64,000 nt of DNA from Polaribacter huanghezhanensis. Its GTDB lineage: Bacteria > Bacteroidota > Bacteroidia > Flavobacteriales > Flavobacteriaceae. The first letter of the stretch is position 1. The number at the start of each line of letters is the position of its first letter. Below are positions 45,836-54,676 of the stretch, piece after piece. Below the pieces are notes generated by a model, which was not told where the DNA came from, made no database searches, and worked only from the letters and a program-made list of their open reading frames with translations. Made by a program: the position numbers and the translations under genes. Location of the stretch: positions 682,001 to 746,000 of the forward strand of contig NZ_CP128595.1 of assembly GCF_030444335.1 (NCBI RefSeq), given 5' to 3'.

Positions 45836-46195
45836 ATGAGCGCAATAAACATACAAGAGAAATTCAACTTATTTTCTGACCATTGGTCGCCAAAAAAAAT
45901 TGGCGAATTAAACAATCAACAAATCTTATTAGCAAAGTTAAAAGGCGAATTTGTGTTTCACAAACACGATGATGAAGATGAGTTGTTTATGGTCATAAAA
46001 GGTTCTTTAGATATTGAATTACGAGACAAAACGGTCACCTTAAACGAAGGTGAATTTTATATTGTTCCGAAAGGAGTGGAGCACAAACCCATTGCAAAAG
46101 AAGAAGTTCATGTTTTGTTGTTTGAGCCTTTAAGCACCAAACATACTGGCGATGTAATTGCAGATATCACCTTAGAAAGGTATGAATCTATTTAA
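45836..46195 (+). CDS. Small cupin-domain protein
   Basis: A 119-aa single-domain cupin. Motif 1 is FVFHKHDDEDELFMVIKGSL (about 39-58, two His and a Glu as possible metal ligands) and motif 2 is EGEFYIVPKGVEHKP (about 71-85, His). No other domain is present. Such proteins may be sugar isomerases, dioxygenases or binding proteins; none can be chosen. The start is supported by a -7 box 5 nt upstream. Confidence 0.85.
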   Translation: MSAINIQEKFNLFSDHWSPKKIGELNNQQILLAKLKGEFVFHKHDDEDELFMVIKGSLDIELRDKTVTLNEGEFYIVPKGVEHKPIAKEEVHVLLFEPLSTKHTGDVIADITLERYESI

Positions 46196-46248
46196 AATAG
46201 TTTTGAATGTTGAGTTATGAATTTTAAGTTCACTAAAAACTAAGGTTA

Positions 46249-46920
46249 ATGAGTAAACTATATTTAGTTCCAACGCCAATTGGCAATTTAGAAGACATGA
46301 CTTTTAGAGCAATCAGGGTTTTAAAAGAAGTCGATTTTATTTTAGCAGAAGACACACGAACAAGCGGAAAATTGTTAAAACATTTTGAGATTGGCACGCA
46401 AATGCACAGTCATCATATGCATAACGAACACAAATCGATTGAAGGAATTTTAAACAGAATTAGAAACGGAGAAACGTGTGCTTTAATTTCTGACGCTGGA
46501 ACTCCAGCAATTTCTGATCCTGGATTTTTGTTGACAAGAGCCTGTGTAGAACATAATATTAAAGTGGATTGTTTGCCTGGCGCAACCGCTTTTGTTCCGG
46601 CTTTGGTAAACTCTGGCTTGCCAAATGATAAGTTTGTTTTTGAAGGATTTTTACCCGTAAAAAAAGGGAGACAAACGCGTTTGTTATTACTAGCAGAAGA
46701 AACGAGAACGATGCTATTTTATGAATCTCCACATAAATTAGTAAAAACATTAGGCCATTTTGTGGAATATTTTGGAGCTAATAGACAAGTTTCTGTTTCT
46801 AGAGAATTAACCAAACTATTTGAAGAAACCATAAGAGGAACTGCAACCGAAGTATTAACACATTACACAAACAAACCACCAAAAGGAGAAATTGTGATTG
46901 TGGTTGAAGGAAGAAGATAA
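46249..46920 (+). CDS. rsmI: 16S rRNA (cytidine1402-2'-O)-methyltransferase
   Basis: RsmI methylates C1402 at the decoding centre. The 223-aa tetrapyrrole-methylase-fold protein has YLVPTPIGNLEDMTFRAIRVL at the N-terminus, AEDTRTSGKLLKHF, LISDAGTPAISDPGFLL (about 79-95), the GATAFVPALVNSGL loop and FYESPHKL. It lacks the C-terminal extension of the longer E. coli form (286 aa), which is usual in Bacteroidota. It precedes the uracil-DNA glycosylase-like gene by 28 bp. Confidence 0.94.
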   Translation: MSKLYLVPTPIGNLEDMTFRAIRVLKEVDFILAEDTRTSGKLLKHFEIGTQMHSHHMHNEHKSIEGILNRIRNGETCALISDAGTPAISDPGFLLTRACVEHNIKVDCLPGATAFVPALVNSGLPNDKFVFEGFLPVKKGRQTRLLLLAEETRTMLFYESPHKLVKTLGHFVEYFGANRQVSVSRELTKLFEETIRGTATEVLTHYTNKPPKGEIVIVVEGRR

Positions 46921-46948
46921 AATCTTCACTTATTTAAAAAATTACTAA

Positions 46949-47521
46949 ATGCAAAACCTCCTCTCAGAAATAAAAAAATGCACACTTTGCGAACCTCATT
47001 TAGAGTTGGGCGCAAATCCTGTAGTTTCTGCGCATCAAAATTCTAAAATTGTAATTATCGGGCAAGCACCCGGAATTAAAGTGCACAATTCTGGTATTCC
47101 GTGGGACGATGCAAGCGGAAAACAATTGCGAAAATGGCTCAATGTTTCTGATGAAGATTTTTACGATGTAGAAAAATTCGCCATTATCCCAATGGGATTT
47201 TGTTATCCCGGAAAAGGAACTTCTGGTGATAAACCGCCACGTAAAGAATGCGCTCCGCTGTGGCACAAACAATTATTTGACAACATGCCACATGTAGAAT
47301 TGGTGATTCTTATCGGAATGTATGCACAGAAGTATTACTTAAAAGACAAAGCAAAAAGAACATTGACAGAAACAGTTGAGTTTTATCCAGCATATTTACC
47401 AGCGTTTTTTGTGTTGCCACATCCATCGCCAAGAAATCGGTTTTGGCTGACTAAAAACCCGTGGTTTGAAAAAGAAGTTTTACCAACGTTAAAAGAAACC
47501 ATTTCAAAAATAATTTCATAG
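46949..47521 (+). CDS. Uracil-DNA glycosylase superfamily protein
   Basis: A 190-aa protein of the UDG fold. Motif A is IIGQAPGIKVHNSGIPWDD (about 31-49) and motif B is LPHPSPRNRFWL (about 152-163). An N-terminal pair of cysteines (CTLC, residues 11-14) resembles half of the Fe-S ligand set of family 4 enzymes, but the full set is not evident. It may excise uracil or another damaged base, or be a non-catalytic relative; the GQAPG motif is as in family 4. It is likely cotranscribed with rsmI. Confidence 0.82.
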   Translation: MQNLLSEIKKCTLCEPHLELGANPVVSAHQNSKIVIIGQAPGIKVHNSGIPWDDASGKQLRKWLNVSDEDFYDVEKFAIIPMGFCYPGKGTSGDKPPRKECAPLWHKQLFDNMPHVELVILIGMYAQKYYLKDKAKRTLTETVEFYPAYLPAFFVLPHPSPRNRFWLTKNPWFEKEVLPTLKETISKIIS

Positions 47522-47558
47522 AAAAATCGTAGTATTACACTCCAAAAACAACTCTATC

Positions 47559-49271
47559 ATGTTCAAAAAATATTTTATCCTCGCTTTTTGTGTGAGTTTA
47601 TTTGTTGCGTGTCAACAAAACAATGAATTAAAAACTGCTGAATATTCAGACGTCATCAATAAAGAATTTACTGGAAATTTGGCTTTTGAAACCACTTCTT
47701 TTGTAGAAAAATACTGGCGTGTTGTTGGTAATACAGGTTTTAATAAAAGTGTCCATTTTATTGCTGAACAACTCGAAAAAGACGGTTATGTTTTAGAGGA
47801 AAAAGCAACCGAAAAAGACAAACTAACTTACAGAATAGAGAAGCGTCCGTTAAAAAGACCAACTTGGGAATCTGTGGATGCAACGGTAACAATTAATGGA
47901 GAAAAAGCACCATTATTAGCACATGCAACCAACAGAAATATGATTGCTTTAAACTCTTACAGTACTCCGAAAAATGGCGTAACTGCTGAAGTAATTTATA
48001 TCAAAGATCTTAAGAAATTAAAAACAACCAACGTAAAAGGAAAAATTGTTTTTGCAGAAACAAGTCCTGGAAGAATTTTTAAAATTGCTCTAGATGGTGG
48101 AGCTGTTGGTGTAATAACCTATAGCAATCCTGCCTATTTACAACCAGAAAAAAATACAACTTCCATTCAGTTTCGTTCTGTTCCTTTAGACTCCGTTCAT
48201 AAATCTTGGGGAATTGCCCTATCTTTTGCAGCAAAAGAGCGTTTAAAATCCGCTTTATCAAAAGGAAAAGTGAGTTTGAATGTACAAATTGAAACAAAGA
48301 TTTATAAATCAGAAGAACTAACCATTGTTGCTGATGTTAAAGGAAGTGAGCAACCAAAAAAACGCTTGGTTTTTAGTGCTCATATTCAAGAGCCTGGTGC
48401 AAACGATAATGCTACAGGAGTTGGAGTTGCGTTAGAAATGGCTGCTGTTACAGCAAAATTGGTGAAAGAAGGAAAAATAAATCCGAAGAGAACATTAACC
48501 TTTTTATGGGGCGATGAAATTGTATCAACAGGAAGATACGTGAAAGAAGATAGCATCAGGGCAAAAGATATTGTTTGGGGAATTTCTTTAGACATGGTTG
48601 GAGAAGATACTGAGAAAACTGGCGGAACTTTTTTAATCGAAAAAATGCCAGATCCTAGTGCCATTTGGACAAGAGGAAATGATAAACATACAGAATGGGG
48701 CGGAAGAAAATTAAAGGCAAAAGACCTGAAACCACATTATCTAAACGACTTTGTAATAGAAAAATTTAAAGCACAAGGAAAACGTGCAAACTGGGTTGTA
48801 AATACAAATCCATATGAAGGAGGAAGTGATCATGTGCCGTTTTTAAGAGGAAATATACCGAGTGTGTTGTTTTGGCATTTTACAGATCAATTTTATCATA
48901 CTGATAATGATAGAATTGATAAAGTTTCTAAATCGACCTTAAAAAATGTGGGAACAGCAGCATTAATTTCTGCTTTTGAATTGATAAATGCTGATGCAAA
49001 CACCGCAAAAAAAGTATTAAAAAACATTGAAAATGCTGCCATTACTCGTTTAAACGAAGAGTTAAAACAAGGTAAATTAGCCATGGAAAAAGGAGAAGAT
49101 GTAAAAACGCAAGTAGAAATAGTTACTGCTTGGGAAGATTGGTATGTTAAAGCTGCTGCAACAACTTCTGATATGGTTTCTGATGTTTCATTGATACAAT
49201 CAGATATTGAAAAAGTGCAAGCTGTAATAAAAGAAAAAGCAGCAAATATTAATCTATCTTTAAGTAAATAA
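47559..49271 (+). CDS. M28-family zinc peptidase, lipoprotein
   Basis: The 570-aa protein has a lipobox (SLFVAC, Cys near 18), so it is anchored to the envelope. A PA-like insert (about 110-230; TPKNGVTAEVIYIKDLKKL) precedes the M28 domain. Zinc ligands are visible as H/D in FSAHIQEPGANDNATG, Glu in WGDEIVSTG, Asp in SLDMVGED and His in FYHTDNDRID. The C-terminal about 100 residues are helical and charged. Aminopeptidase activity is likely; the specificity is unknown. A second M28 peptidase lies 2 genes away on the other strand. Confidence 0.88.
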   Translation: MFKKYFILAFCVSLFVACQQNNELKTAEYSDVINKEFTGNLAFETTSFVEKYWRVVGNTGFNKSVHFIAEQLEKDGYVLEEKATEKDKLTYRIEKRPLKRPTWESVDATVTINGEKAPLLAHATNRNMIALNSYSTPKNGVTAEVIYIKDLKKLKTTNVKGKIVFAETSPGRIFKIALDGGAVGVITYSNPAYLQPEKNTTSIQFRSVPLDSVHKSWGIALSFAAKERLKSALSKGKVSLNVQIETKIYKSEELTIVADVKGSEQPKKRLVFSAHIQEPGANDNATGVGVALEMAAVTAKLVKEGKINPKRTLTFLWGDEIVSTGRYVKEDSIRAKDIVWGISLDMVGEDTEKTGGTFLIEKMPDPSAIWTRGNDKHTEWGGRKLKAKDLKPHYLNDFVIEKFKAQGKRANWVVNTNPYEGGSDHVPFLRGNIPSVLFWHFTDQFYHTDNDRIDKVSKSTLKNVGTAALISAFELINADANTAKKVLKNIENAAITRLNEELKQGKLAMEKGEDVKTQVEIVTAWEDWYVKAAATTSDMVSDVSLIQSDIEKVQAVIKEKAANINLSLSK

Positions 49272-49316
49272 ATTACTTTTTATCAAATAATTAACTGTAA
49301 TTTTAAAACAACAAAC

Positions 49317-49646
49317 ATGCAAAATAAAAGTTACGACACCGTAAGTGAAGCTATGACCGACCTTAAAAAGCTTGGTTATACTATGGATTTTTCAATTATG
49401 ACTGAAGAAGATTGCATCATATGTCATAAAACACAAACAGAATTATCGCCAGAAGATTTTAAGATAGATGCTTTTTACAGGTTTGAAGGAGACAGTGATC
49501 CAGGAGATGAAATGATTGTTTATGCAATTTCTTCAAATACATATAATTTAAAAGGAATTGTCGTAAATGCATTTGGAATGTATGCTGATACCACAACTTC
49601 GGCAATTGTAGAAAAACTAAATAACATTTATAAAAACCCCAAGTAA
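49317..49646 (+). CDS. Small conserved Bacteroidota protein of unknown function
   Basis: A 109-aa acidic protein with DTVSEAMTDLKKLGYTMDF at the N-terminus, ELSPEDFKIDAFYRFEG in the middle and YAISSNTYNLKGIVVNAFG near the C-terminus. I recall relatives labelled phosphoribosylpyrophosphate synthetase in automatic annotation, but the sequence has no PRPP-binding motif and is far too short, so that name should not be used. Two Cys (CIIC) lie near residue 33. No signal peptide. A terminator follows. Confidence 0.75.
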   Translation: MQNKSYDTVSEAMTDLKKLGYTMDFSIMTEEDCIICHKTQTELSPEDFKIDAFYRFEGDSDPGDEMIVYAISSNTYNLKGIVVNAFGMYADTTTSAIVEKLNNIYKNPK

Positions 49647-49677
49647 GGAAAGTATAATTATAAACCATTAGATATAA

Positions 49678-49727
49678 AAAAACCTCATCAATTACTGCAA
49701 TAATTAGCGTACATGATGAGGTTTTTA
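49678..49727. terminator. Bidirectional hairpin between convergent genes
   Basis: AAAACCTCATCA and TGATGAGGTTTTT form a 12-bp stem around a loop of about 24 nt. It lies between the small plus-strand gene and the minus-strand peptidase. The long loop is unusual. Confidence 0.75.
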
Positions 49728-49745
49728 GTATAAAATAGGTTTCGT

Positions 49746-51299
49746 TTATTTATCTAATCCGCCTTTTCTTTGAGGAGAACGAGGTGTTGGCCATTCTCTC
49801 GCTTTTCCTGTTCTAGGATTGATTGGCATTACAATTTTCTCTGTAGAAGTTCTGTTTGGATCTTCACTTGCCATATATGTTAAAATAGCCGTTAAGATTG
49901 CGTTGTTTCTTACATCGTCAAAAACAATTTTATCATAGGTATCTCTATTTGTGTGCCACGTATAATTCCAATAAGACCAACTTAAAGAACTTAAACTAAA
50001 TGCTGGCGCGCCAGCCGCTAAGAAAGAAGCATTATCTGATCCTCCTCCGCTTGGCATTCCAGGAAAATTTGTTTTAATGTGTTTTGTAATATCTTTTGGC
50101 ACAGCAGATAACCATCTTGATAAGAAGTCATACGAATGTAAAAATCCTGCACCTGAAAGGTTTACAACGCGTCCTGTTCCGTTATCTTGATTAAAAGAAG
50201 CTTGAATGTTTTTTACAATTTCTGGATGATCTTCTACAAAAGCTCTAGAACCGTTTAAACCTTGCTCTTCACTTCCCCAATGTCCCACTAAAATGGTTCT
50301 CTTCGGATTTGGATACATTTTCTTTAAAATACGCATCGCTTCCATCATCACTAAAGTTCCAGTCCCGTTATCGGTTGCTCCAGTTCCACCATCCCAAGAA
50401 TCAAAATGTGCAGAAAGCACAATGTATTCATTAGGGAATTCAGTTCCTTTAATTTCTGCAATGGTATTAAAATTATCTACTTTTCCTAATTCTTTAGATT
50501 TCGCAACAATATCAATTCTTGGTTTATCTCCATATTCTACCATTCTGTATAACATTCCGTAATCTTCTAATTCCATATCAACTGTTGGAATTTTTTTAGT
50601 TCTAGCGCTAAAAATTTTGTTTACCCCAAATCCTCTAGACCAATTAGAAGCAACCAAACCAGCGGCTCCTGCTTTTTCTAATTCAGCGATGATTGTTCTA
50701 GAATTAAATCCTGTATTTTTAATGTTTTGAGACCATTCTTTAGTAGATTCATTACGCTCTTTTTTCATTTTTTCAAATGATTCTGGCGTCGCAAACTCTT
50801 CCCAGTTATAATCTGGTCTTCCTGTAGGTTGTTTCATAGAAATCAACACAATTTTTCCTTTTATCGTTTTTAACCAACGTTGAAATGCTTCTTTGTCAGA
50901 AATTTTAGGAATAATTATTACTTCTCCAGAAACTCCTTTTTTAGAAGTACTTGGATTCCAAGCCAATTGCGTTGCATTTAAACTTTGCACTCTTGGATAC
51001 GTCATATCTACATGCGTAATTCCGCGTTCCCATCCGCGCCATTCTCCCCATTTTTCATTTTTGGCAGAAATTCCCCAAGATTTGTATTTGGCAACAGCCC
51101 AATCGTTGGCTTGTTTCATTTGTGGCGTACCAACTAAACGTGGTCCGATAACATCTAAAAGTTGGTGTGCTAAGTTTTCTAATTGCGAGTTGTTGTTTGC
51201 TTCGTTAATAATGTTTTGAACAACTGGATCTTTACTTTGTGCATTAACAGCCGTTGACGCCATTAGAAACAATACAAAAATTTGTAGAATTTTTTTCAT
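49746..51299 (-). CDS. Secreted M28-family zinc peptidase
   Basis: The 517-aa protein has a signal peptide (MKKILQIFVLFLMASTAVNAQ), a PA-like insert (about 120-245) and an M28 domain. Zinc ligands are present: SAHFDSWDGGTGATDNGTG (His and Asp), GSEEQGLNGS (Glu pair), NQDNGTG (Asp) and YTWHTNRDTYD (His). The C-terminal tail is rich in Pro/Arg and has no T9SS sorting signature that I can see. It resembles carboxypeptidase Q/aminopeptidase-type M28 enzymes. Probably periplasmic or secreted, with an unknown peptide substrate. Confidence 0.9.
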   Translation of the reverse strand: MKKILQIFVLFLMASTAVNAQSKDPVVQNIINEANNNSQLENLAHQLLDVIGPRLVGTPQMKQANDWAVAKYKSWGISAKNEKWGEWRGWERGITHVDMTYPRVQSLNATQLAWNPSTSKKGVSGEVIIIPKISDKEAFQRWLKTIKGKIVLISMKQPTGRPDYNWEEFATPESFEKMKKERNESTKEWSQNIKNTGFNSRTIIAELEKAGAAGLVASNWSRGFGVNKIFSARTKKIPTVDMELEDYGMLYRMVEYGDKPRIDIVAKSKELGKVDNFNTIAEIKGTEFPNEYIVLSAHFDSWDGGTGATDNGTGTLVMMEAMRILKKMYPNPKRTILVGHWGSEEQGLNGSRAFVEDHPEIVKNIQASFNQDNGTGRVVNLSGAGFLHSYDFLSRWLSAVPKDITKHIKTNFPGMPSGGGSDNASFLAAGAPAFSLSSLSWSYWNYTWHTNRDTYDKIVFDDVRNNAILTAILTYMASEDPNRTSTEKIVMPINPRTGKAREWPTPRSPQRKGGLDK

Positions 51300-51420
51300 T
51301 TTTATAAAATTTAATTAGTTGATGGTTAGTTGTAAATATAACGAAGTCCGGTTTATCTATTTGTTAAAATTTATGTTAAATGTCGAACAACATCACTAAA
51401 AAAGAGCTAGAATTTTGAGC

Positions 51421-51463
51421 AAAAAAAGGCATCATTTACTGAAATAGGTTCAGTAAATGATGC
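51421..51463 (-). terminator. Terminator of the AhpD-like gene
   Basis: GCATCATTTACTGAA and TTCAGTAAATGATGC form a perfect 15-bp stem around ATAGG. On the minus strand the run of T corresponding to 51421-51427 follows. It lies 22 bp past the stop at 51486. Confidence 0.9.
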
Positions 51464-51485
51464 ATTTTAGATTTCTATAAAAGTA

Positions 51486-52076
51486 CTATTGGTGTTTTCC
51501 TTTTTCCCAGCCTGTTTTTCCTAAATATTTTTCTCCGCTTTCTACAGCGCCATCTTCAATTGATGTTCCCATAGAATCGTTCCATCTATTTAAATATCCG
51601 AAGAGCGAAATAACACCCAACATTTCTACAATTTCTCCTTCGTCCCAATATTTATAGAGTTCGTTTTTAATGTTTTCATCCACAGCATTTGGAACCATAG
51701 AAGCTGCCAACGAAAAATCTAAGGCGGCACGTTCTGCATCAGAAAAAGCAGCATGTGTTTTATATTCCCAAATATTATCTAATTGTTCTTGTTCTGCTCC
51801 GTAGCGTTCTGCGGCTCTAATGGCATGTGCTTGGCAATATCTACAACCTGTTGCATTACTAGAAACCCAAGCAATCATTCTTTTTAAAGCAGAAGTTACG
51901 CGACCTTCATTTGCCATAACGGCTTTGTTTAAATTGATAAATGCTTTTGAAATTGCAGGTCTTCGTTGCATGGTTAAAACAGAATTAGGACAAAATCCTA
52001 AGGTTTCATTAAAGAATTCTGCTAATTCTTGTGTTTCTAAATCGTGGTTTGCAGATAAAGGTGTTACTAATGGCAT
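51486..52076 (-). CDS. Carboxymuconolactone decarboxylase / AhpD-like peroxidase-related protein
   Basis: A 196-aa all-helical CMD-fold protein with the AhpD-type redox motif C78-R-Y-C81-Q-A-H84, which in AhpD gives peroxidase-reductant activity. The two copies of the helical half-domain and the preceding TSALKRMIAWVSSNATG segment are typical. It is therefore more likely a thiol-based antioxidant than a muconolactone decarboxylase. It is divergent from the dipeptide epimerase; a minus-strand TATATTTG (52106-52099) is its likely -7 box. Confidence 0.87.
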   Translation of the reverse strand: MPLVTPLSANHDLETQELAEFFNETLGFCPNSVLTMQRRPAISKAFINLNKAVMANEGRVTSALKRMIAWVSSNATGCRYCQAHAIRAAERYGAEQEQLDNIWEYKTHAAFSDAERAALDFSLAASMVPNAVDENIKNELYKYWDEGEIVEMLGVISLFGYLNRWNDSMGTSIEDGAVESGEKYLGKTGWEKGKHQ

Positions 52077-52098
52077 ATCTTTTCTATTTTTATACCTT

Positions 52099-52124
52099 CA
52101 AATATATCTATTTTTATAACTTTA
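52099..52124. promoter_or_regulatory. Divergent -7 elements
   Basis: TATATTTG on the minus strand (52106-52099) serves the AhpD-like gene, and TAACTTTA on the plus strand (52117-52124, one mismatch) serves the epimerase gene. They lie 10 bp apart in a 74-bp gap. Confidence 0.45.
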
Positions 52125-52150
52125 ACTTTCTAATTCATCAAAACTTATCT

Positions 52151-53161
52151 ATGAAGCTCAAATTACATTCTTATGATCTAGTGTTACAACACACTTTTAC
52201 AATTTCTAGAGAATCTAGAAACACACAACCAACGTTAATTGTAGAATTGTCTGAGGATGGTTTTCATGGTTTTGGAGAAACTTCTTCCAACACCTATTAT
52301 CAAATTACCATGAAAAATTTGATTGATCAAATTACCGAAAACCAAGCTTTTATTGAATCATTGTCTGATGCAACTCCAGATGAATTTTGGACAAAACTAC
52401 AACCACTTTTTAAAAATAATATGTTTGCACTTTGTGCTTTAGACATGGCTTTTAACGATTTGTATGCGCGCAAAAAAGGTAAAAAATTATACGAAGTTTG
52501 GCTTTTGCAACCAAAAAATAATCCGATGACAGATTATACCATTGGAATTGACGCTATTGAAACCATGGTTGCTAAAATGAAAGAATTGCCTTGGCCAATT
52601 TATAAAATAAAATTAGGAACAAAAAACGATATTGAAATTGTAACCGAACTTAGAAAACACACCAATGCAATTTTTAGAATTGATGCCAATTGTGGATGGA
52701 CAGCAGATGAAGCAATAGAAAACTCTTTTAAATTAAAAGAATTAGGCGTAGAATTTTTAGAGCAGCCTTTAAAAGCTGATGATATTGAAGGTCATAAAAA
52801 ATTATTTGCAAATTCTGCCTTACCAATTATTGCTGACGAAAGTTGTATTGTAGAAAGTGATGTTGAAAAATGTGCAGGTTTATTTCATGGGGTCAATGTA
52901 AAACTAACCAAATGTGGCGGTTTAACTCCAGGAAAAAGAATGTTAGAAAACGCCAAAAGATTGGGCTTAAAAACCATGGTTGGTTGTATGACAGAATCGA
53001 GCATCGGAATTTCTGCTATTGCGCATTTATTGCCTTTATTGGATTATGTTGATATGGATGGATCCTTGCTTTTAAAAGAAGACATTGCAACAGGAATTAC
53101 CATTAAAGACGGCGTAATTTTGTATGCTGATGAAAATGGAATAGGAGCACATTTATTGTAA
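52151..53161 (+). CDS. Dipeptide epimerase (enolase superfamily)
   Basis: The ATG at 52151 gives MKLKLHSYDLVLQHTF; the ORF to 52031 runs through the divergent gene and its promoter and is rejected. The 336-aa muconate-lactonizing-type enzyme has the catalytic Lys pair in YKIKLGTKND (about 156-165), metal ligands in FRIDANCGW, LEQPLK and IADESC, and the second catalytic Lys in VNVKLTKCGG. These are the signatures of L-Ala-D/L-Glu epimerases, which recycle murein peptides; other dipeptide specificities exist. It is coupled to the next gene (2-bp gap). Confidence 0.9.
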   Translation: MKLKLHSYDLVLQHTFTISRESRNTQPTLIVELSEDGFHGFGETSSNTYYQITMKNLIDQITENQAFIESLSDATPDEFWTKLQPLFKNNMFALCALDMAFNDLYARKKGKKLYEVWLLQPKNNPMTDYTIGIDAIETMVAKMKELPWPIYKIKLGTKNDIEIVTELRKHTNAIFRIDANCGWTADEAIENSFKLKELGVEFLEQPLKADDIEGHKKLFANSALPIIADESCIVESDVEKCAGLFHGVNVKLTKCGGLTPGKRMLENAKRLGLKTMVGCMTESSIGISAIAHLLPLLDYVDMDGSLLLKEDIATGITIKDGVILYADENGIGAHLL

Positions 53162-53163
53162 GC

Positions 53164-54189
53164 ATGCAGTTACAAAAAGCTCCAAATACAACAGCAATCA
53201 TCAACAACAAAGAATATTTGTTTTTTAGCGGAACTTCGTATTTAGGAATTCCGATGTTGCCGCAGTTTCAAGAAATAGTAACACAAAGTATTCTAAAATG
53301 GGGAACTTCGTATGGAAGTTCTAGAAGTGCAAATTTAAAACTCTCGGTTTATCAAAAAGGAGAGAACTATTTAAGTGCTTTTTTAAATACTAATGATGCC
53401 GTTACAGTTTCATCAGGAACCTTAGCCGGACAATTTGCGTTGCGAAGTTTACAAAAAAAAGTGGATGCTTTTTTTTATATGCCCAAAACACATCCATCAA
53501 TTTTAATTGATGAAGCTAAACCTATTTTTGAAAATGATGAGTTAAATTCTAACTTAAAAAACGCACAAAATAAATCGATTTGTATTCTTGTTGATGCCAT
53601 TGCTGCTTTAGAAACAACCCCTTTTTCGTTTGCATTTTTAAATGAAATCTCTAGCACAAATACACTCTTTATTTTGTTGGATGAATCGCATAGTTTGGGC
53701 GTTTTAGGTGCAAACGGAACTGGAATTTCATCACAAATTCCGAAAGCAAAAAACAGAGAAGTTATTATTGTTTCTTCATTAGGAAAAGCATTTGGAATTA
53801 ACGGTGGAGTAATTGCAGGAAGCACAGCATTTATCAATTTGGTAAAAACCGATTCGTTATTTATTGGTTGCGCAGGTATGAATCCGTCTTTTTTAGAGGC
53901 TTTTGTAAACGGAGCAGAAATCTATCAACATCAATTGAAAAAATTAAGAGAAAATTGCTCTTATGTATATCATAAAGTAAACCATTTAAAAGCGGTTCGG
54001 ATGTCAGAGAATTATCCTGTTTTCTTTTTTGGAAACGAAGAAATTGCAGATTATTTATACAAAAAAGGGATTTTAATTACCAGTTTTTATTATCCTGCAT
54101 CAACCAAAAAAATCAATAGAATAGTATTGAATGCAAATCACACACAAAAGCAGTTAGATTTTTTAATAGATTGCATCATCCAATTCTAA
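53164..54189 (+). CDS. PLP-dependent alpha-oxoamine-synthase-like aminotransferase
   Basis: A 341-aa fold-type I PLP enzyme similar to 8-amino-7-oxononanoate synthase/KBL but shorter. It has the N-terminal GTSYLGIPMLPQFQ, ILLDESHSLGVLGANG with the Asp that binds the PLP ring nitrogen and a His-containing loop, and the PLP lysine in SSLGKAFGINGG (about 202-213). The true BioF signature for CoA substrates is not clear, so its reaction is open. It is directly downstream of the dipeptide epimerase, and I recall this pair recurring in Flavobacteriaceae. A role in cell-wall amino-acid metabolism is a guess. Confidence 0.8.
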   Translation: MQLQKAPNTTAIINNKEYLFFSGTSYLGIPMLPQFQEIVTQSILKWGTSYGSSRSANLKLSVYQKGENYLSAFLNTNDAVTVSSGTLAGQFALRSLQKKVDAFFYMPKTHPSILIDEAKPIFENDELNSNLKNAQNKSICILVDAIAALETTPFSFAFLNEISSTNTLFILLDESHSLGVLGANGTGISSQIPKAKNREVIIVSSLGKAFGINGGVIAGSTAFINLVKTDSLFIGCAGMNPSFLEAFVNGAEIYQHQLKKLRENCSYVYHKVNHLKAVRMSENYPVFFFGNEEIADYLYKKGILITSFYYPASTKKINRIVLNANHTQKQLDFLIDCIIQF

Positions 54190-54195
54190 TTATAG

Positions 54196-54203
54196 TAAAT
54201 TTG
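54196..54203 (+). promoter_or_regulatory. -7 element of the OsmC gene
   Basis: TAAATTTG lies 18 nt before the ATG at 54222, with TTG at 54171-54173 22 nt upstream as a possible -33 box. Confidence 0.5.
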
Positions 54204-54221
54204 TAAAAACAAAACAAAAAA

Positions 54222-54647
54222 ATGACAACAAATACAGTAACAACATCTTGGAAAAAAAACGGACTATTAGCATCGGATAACCCCAGCGGAAACTCATTAA
54301 TAATGTACGATGCTAGTGAAGATCATGGCGATTTGGTTGGTTTTGGTCCAAAAGCATTGATGCTTTCTTCGTTGGCTGGTTGTTCTGGTTTGGATGTAGA
54401 TTCGCTTCTAAAAAAAATGCGCGCAGAACCAGAAGATTTTAAGATTGTTGTTACAGCAGAATTAACAGAAGAACATCCTAAATTTTATCATAAAGTACAT
54501 GTTGCGTATCATTTTTATGGAACCGATTTAAAAGCAGATAAAATTACAAAAGCGGTAAATTTATCGGTAGATAGATATTGTGGCGTGATGGAAATGTTTA
54601 GACAATTTGCTAAAATAACAACAGAAATTAAGTTGCATGAAAAATAA
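54222..54647 (+). CDS. OsmC-family protein
   Basis: A 141-aa OsmC/Ohr-fold protein. The two conserved cysteines are C54 (LAGCSGLD) and C120 (DRYCGVM), in the positions used for peroxide reduction in Ohr/OsmC. Most of the family reduces organic hydroperoxides with lipoylated or thiol donors. The pattern is nearer to the YhfA/OsmC subgroup than to Ohr by my reading. It precedes recJ by 29 bp and may be cotranscribed with it. Confidence 0.88.
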   Translation: MTTNTVTTSWKKNGLLASDNPSGNSLIMYDASEDHGDLVGFGPKALMLSSLAGCSGLDVDSLLKKMRAEPEDFKIVVTAELTEEHPKFYHKVHVAYHFYGTDLKADKITKAVNLSVDRYCGVMEMFRQFAKITTEIKLHEK

Positions 54648-54676
54648 TTAAAAAATAAATTCAATACTAAATTGCT

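Noticed and set aside
49317..49646. Phosphoribosylpyrophosphate synthetase
   Set aside because: 109 aa is far too short, and no PRPP or ribose-phosphate motif is present.
50893..51219. 108-codon ORF opposite the M28 peptidase
   Set aside because: Antisense shadow; the composition follows the codon positions of the real gene.
53475..53837. 120-codon ORF opposite the PLP enzyme
   Set aside because: It is the reverse-frame shadow of a gene with a clear catalytic Lys and family motifs.
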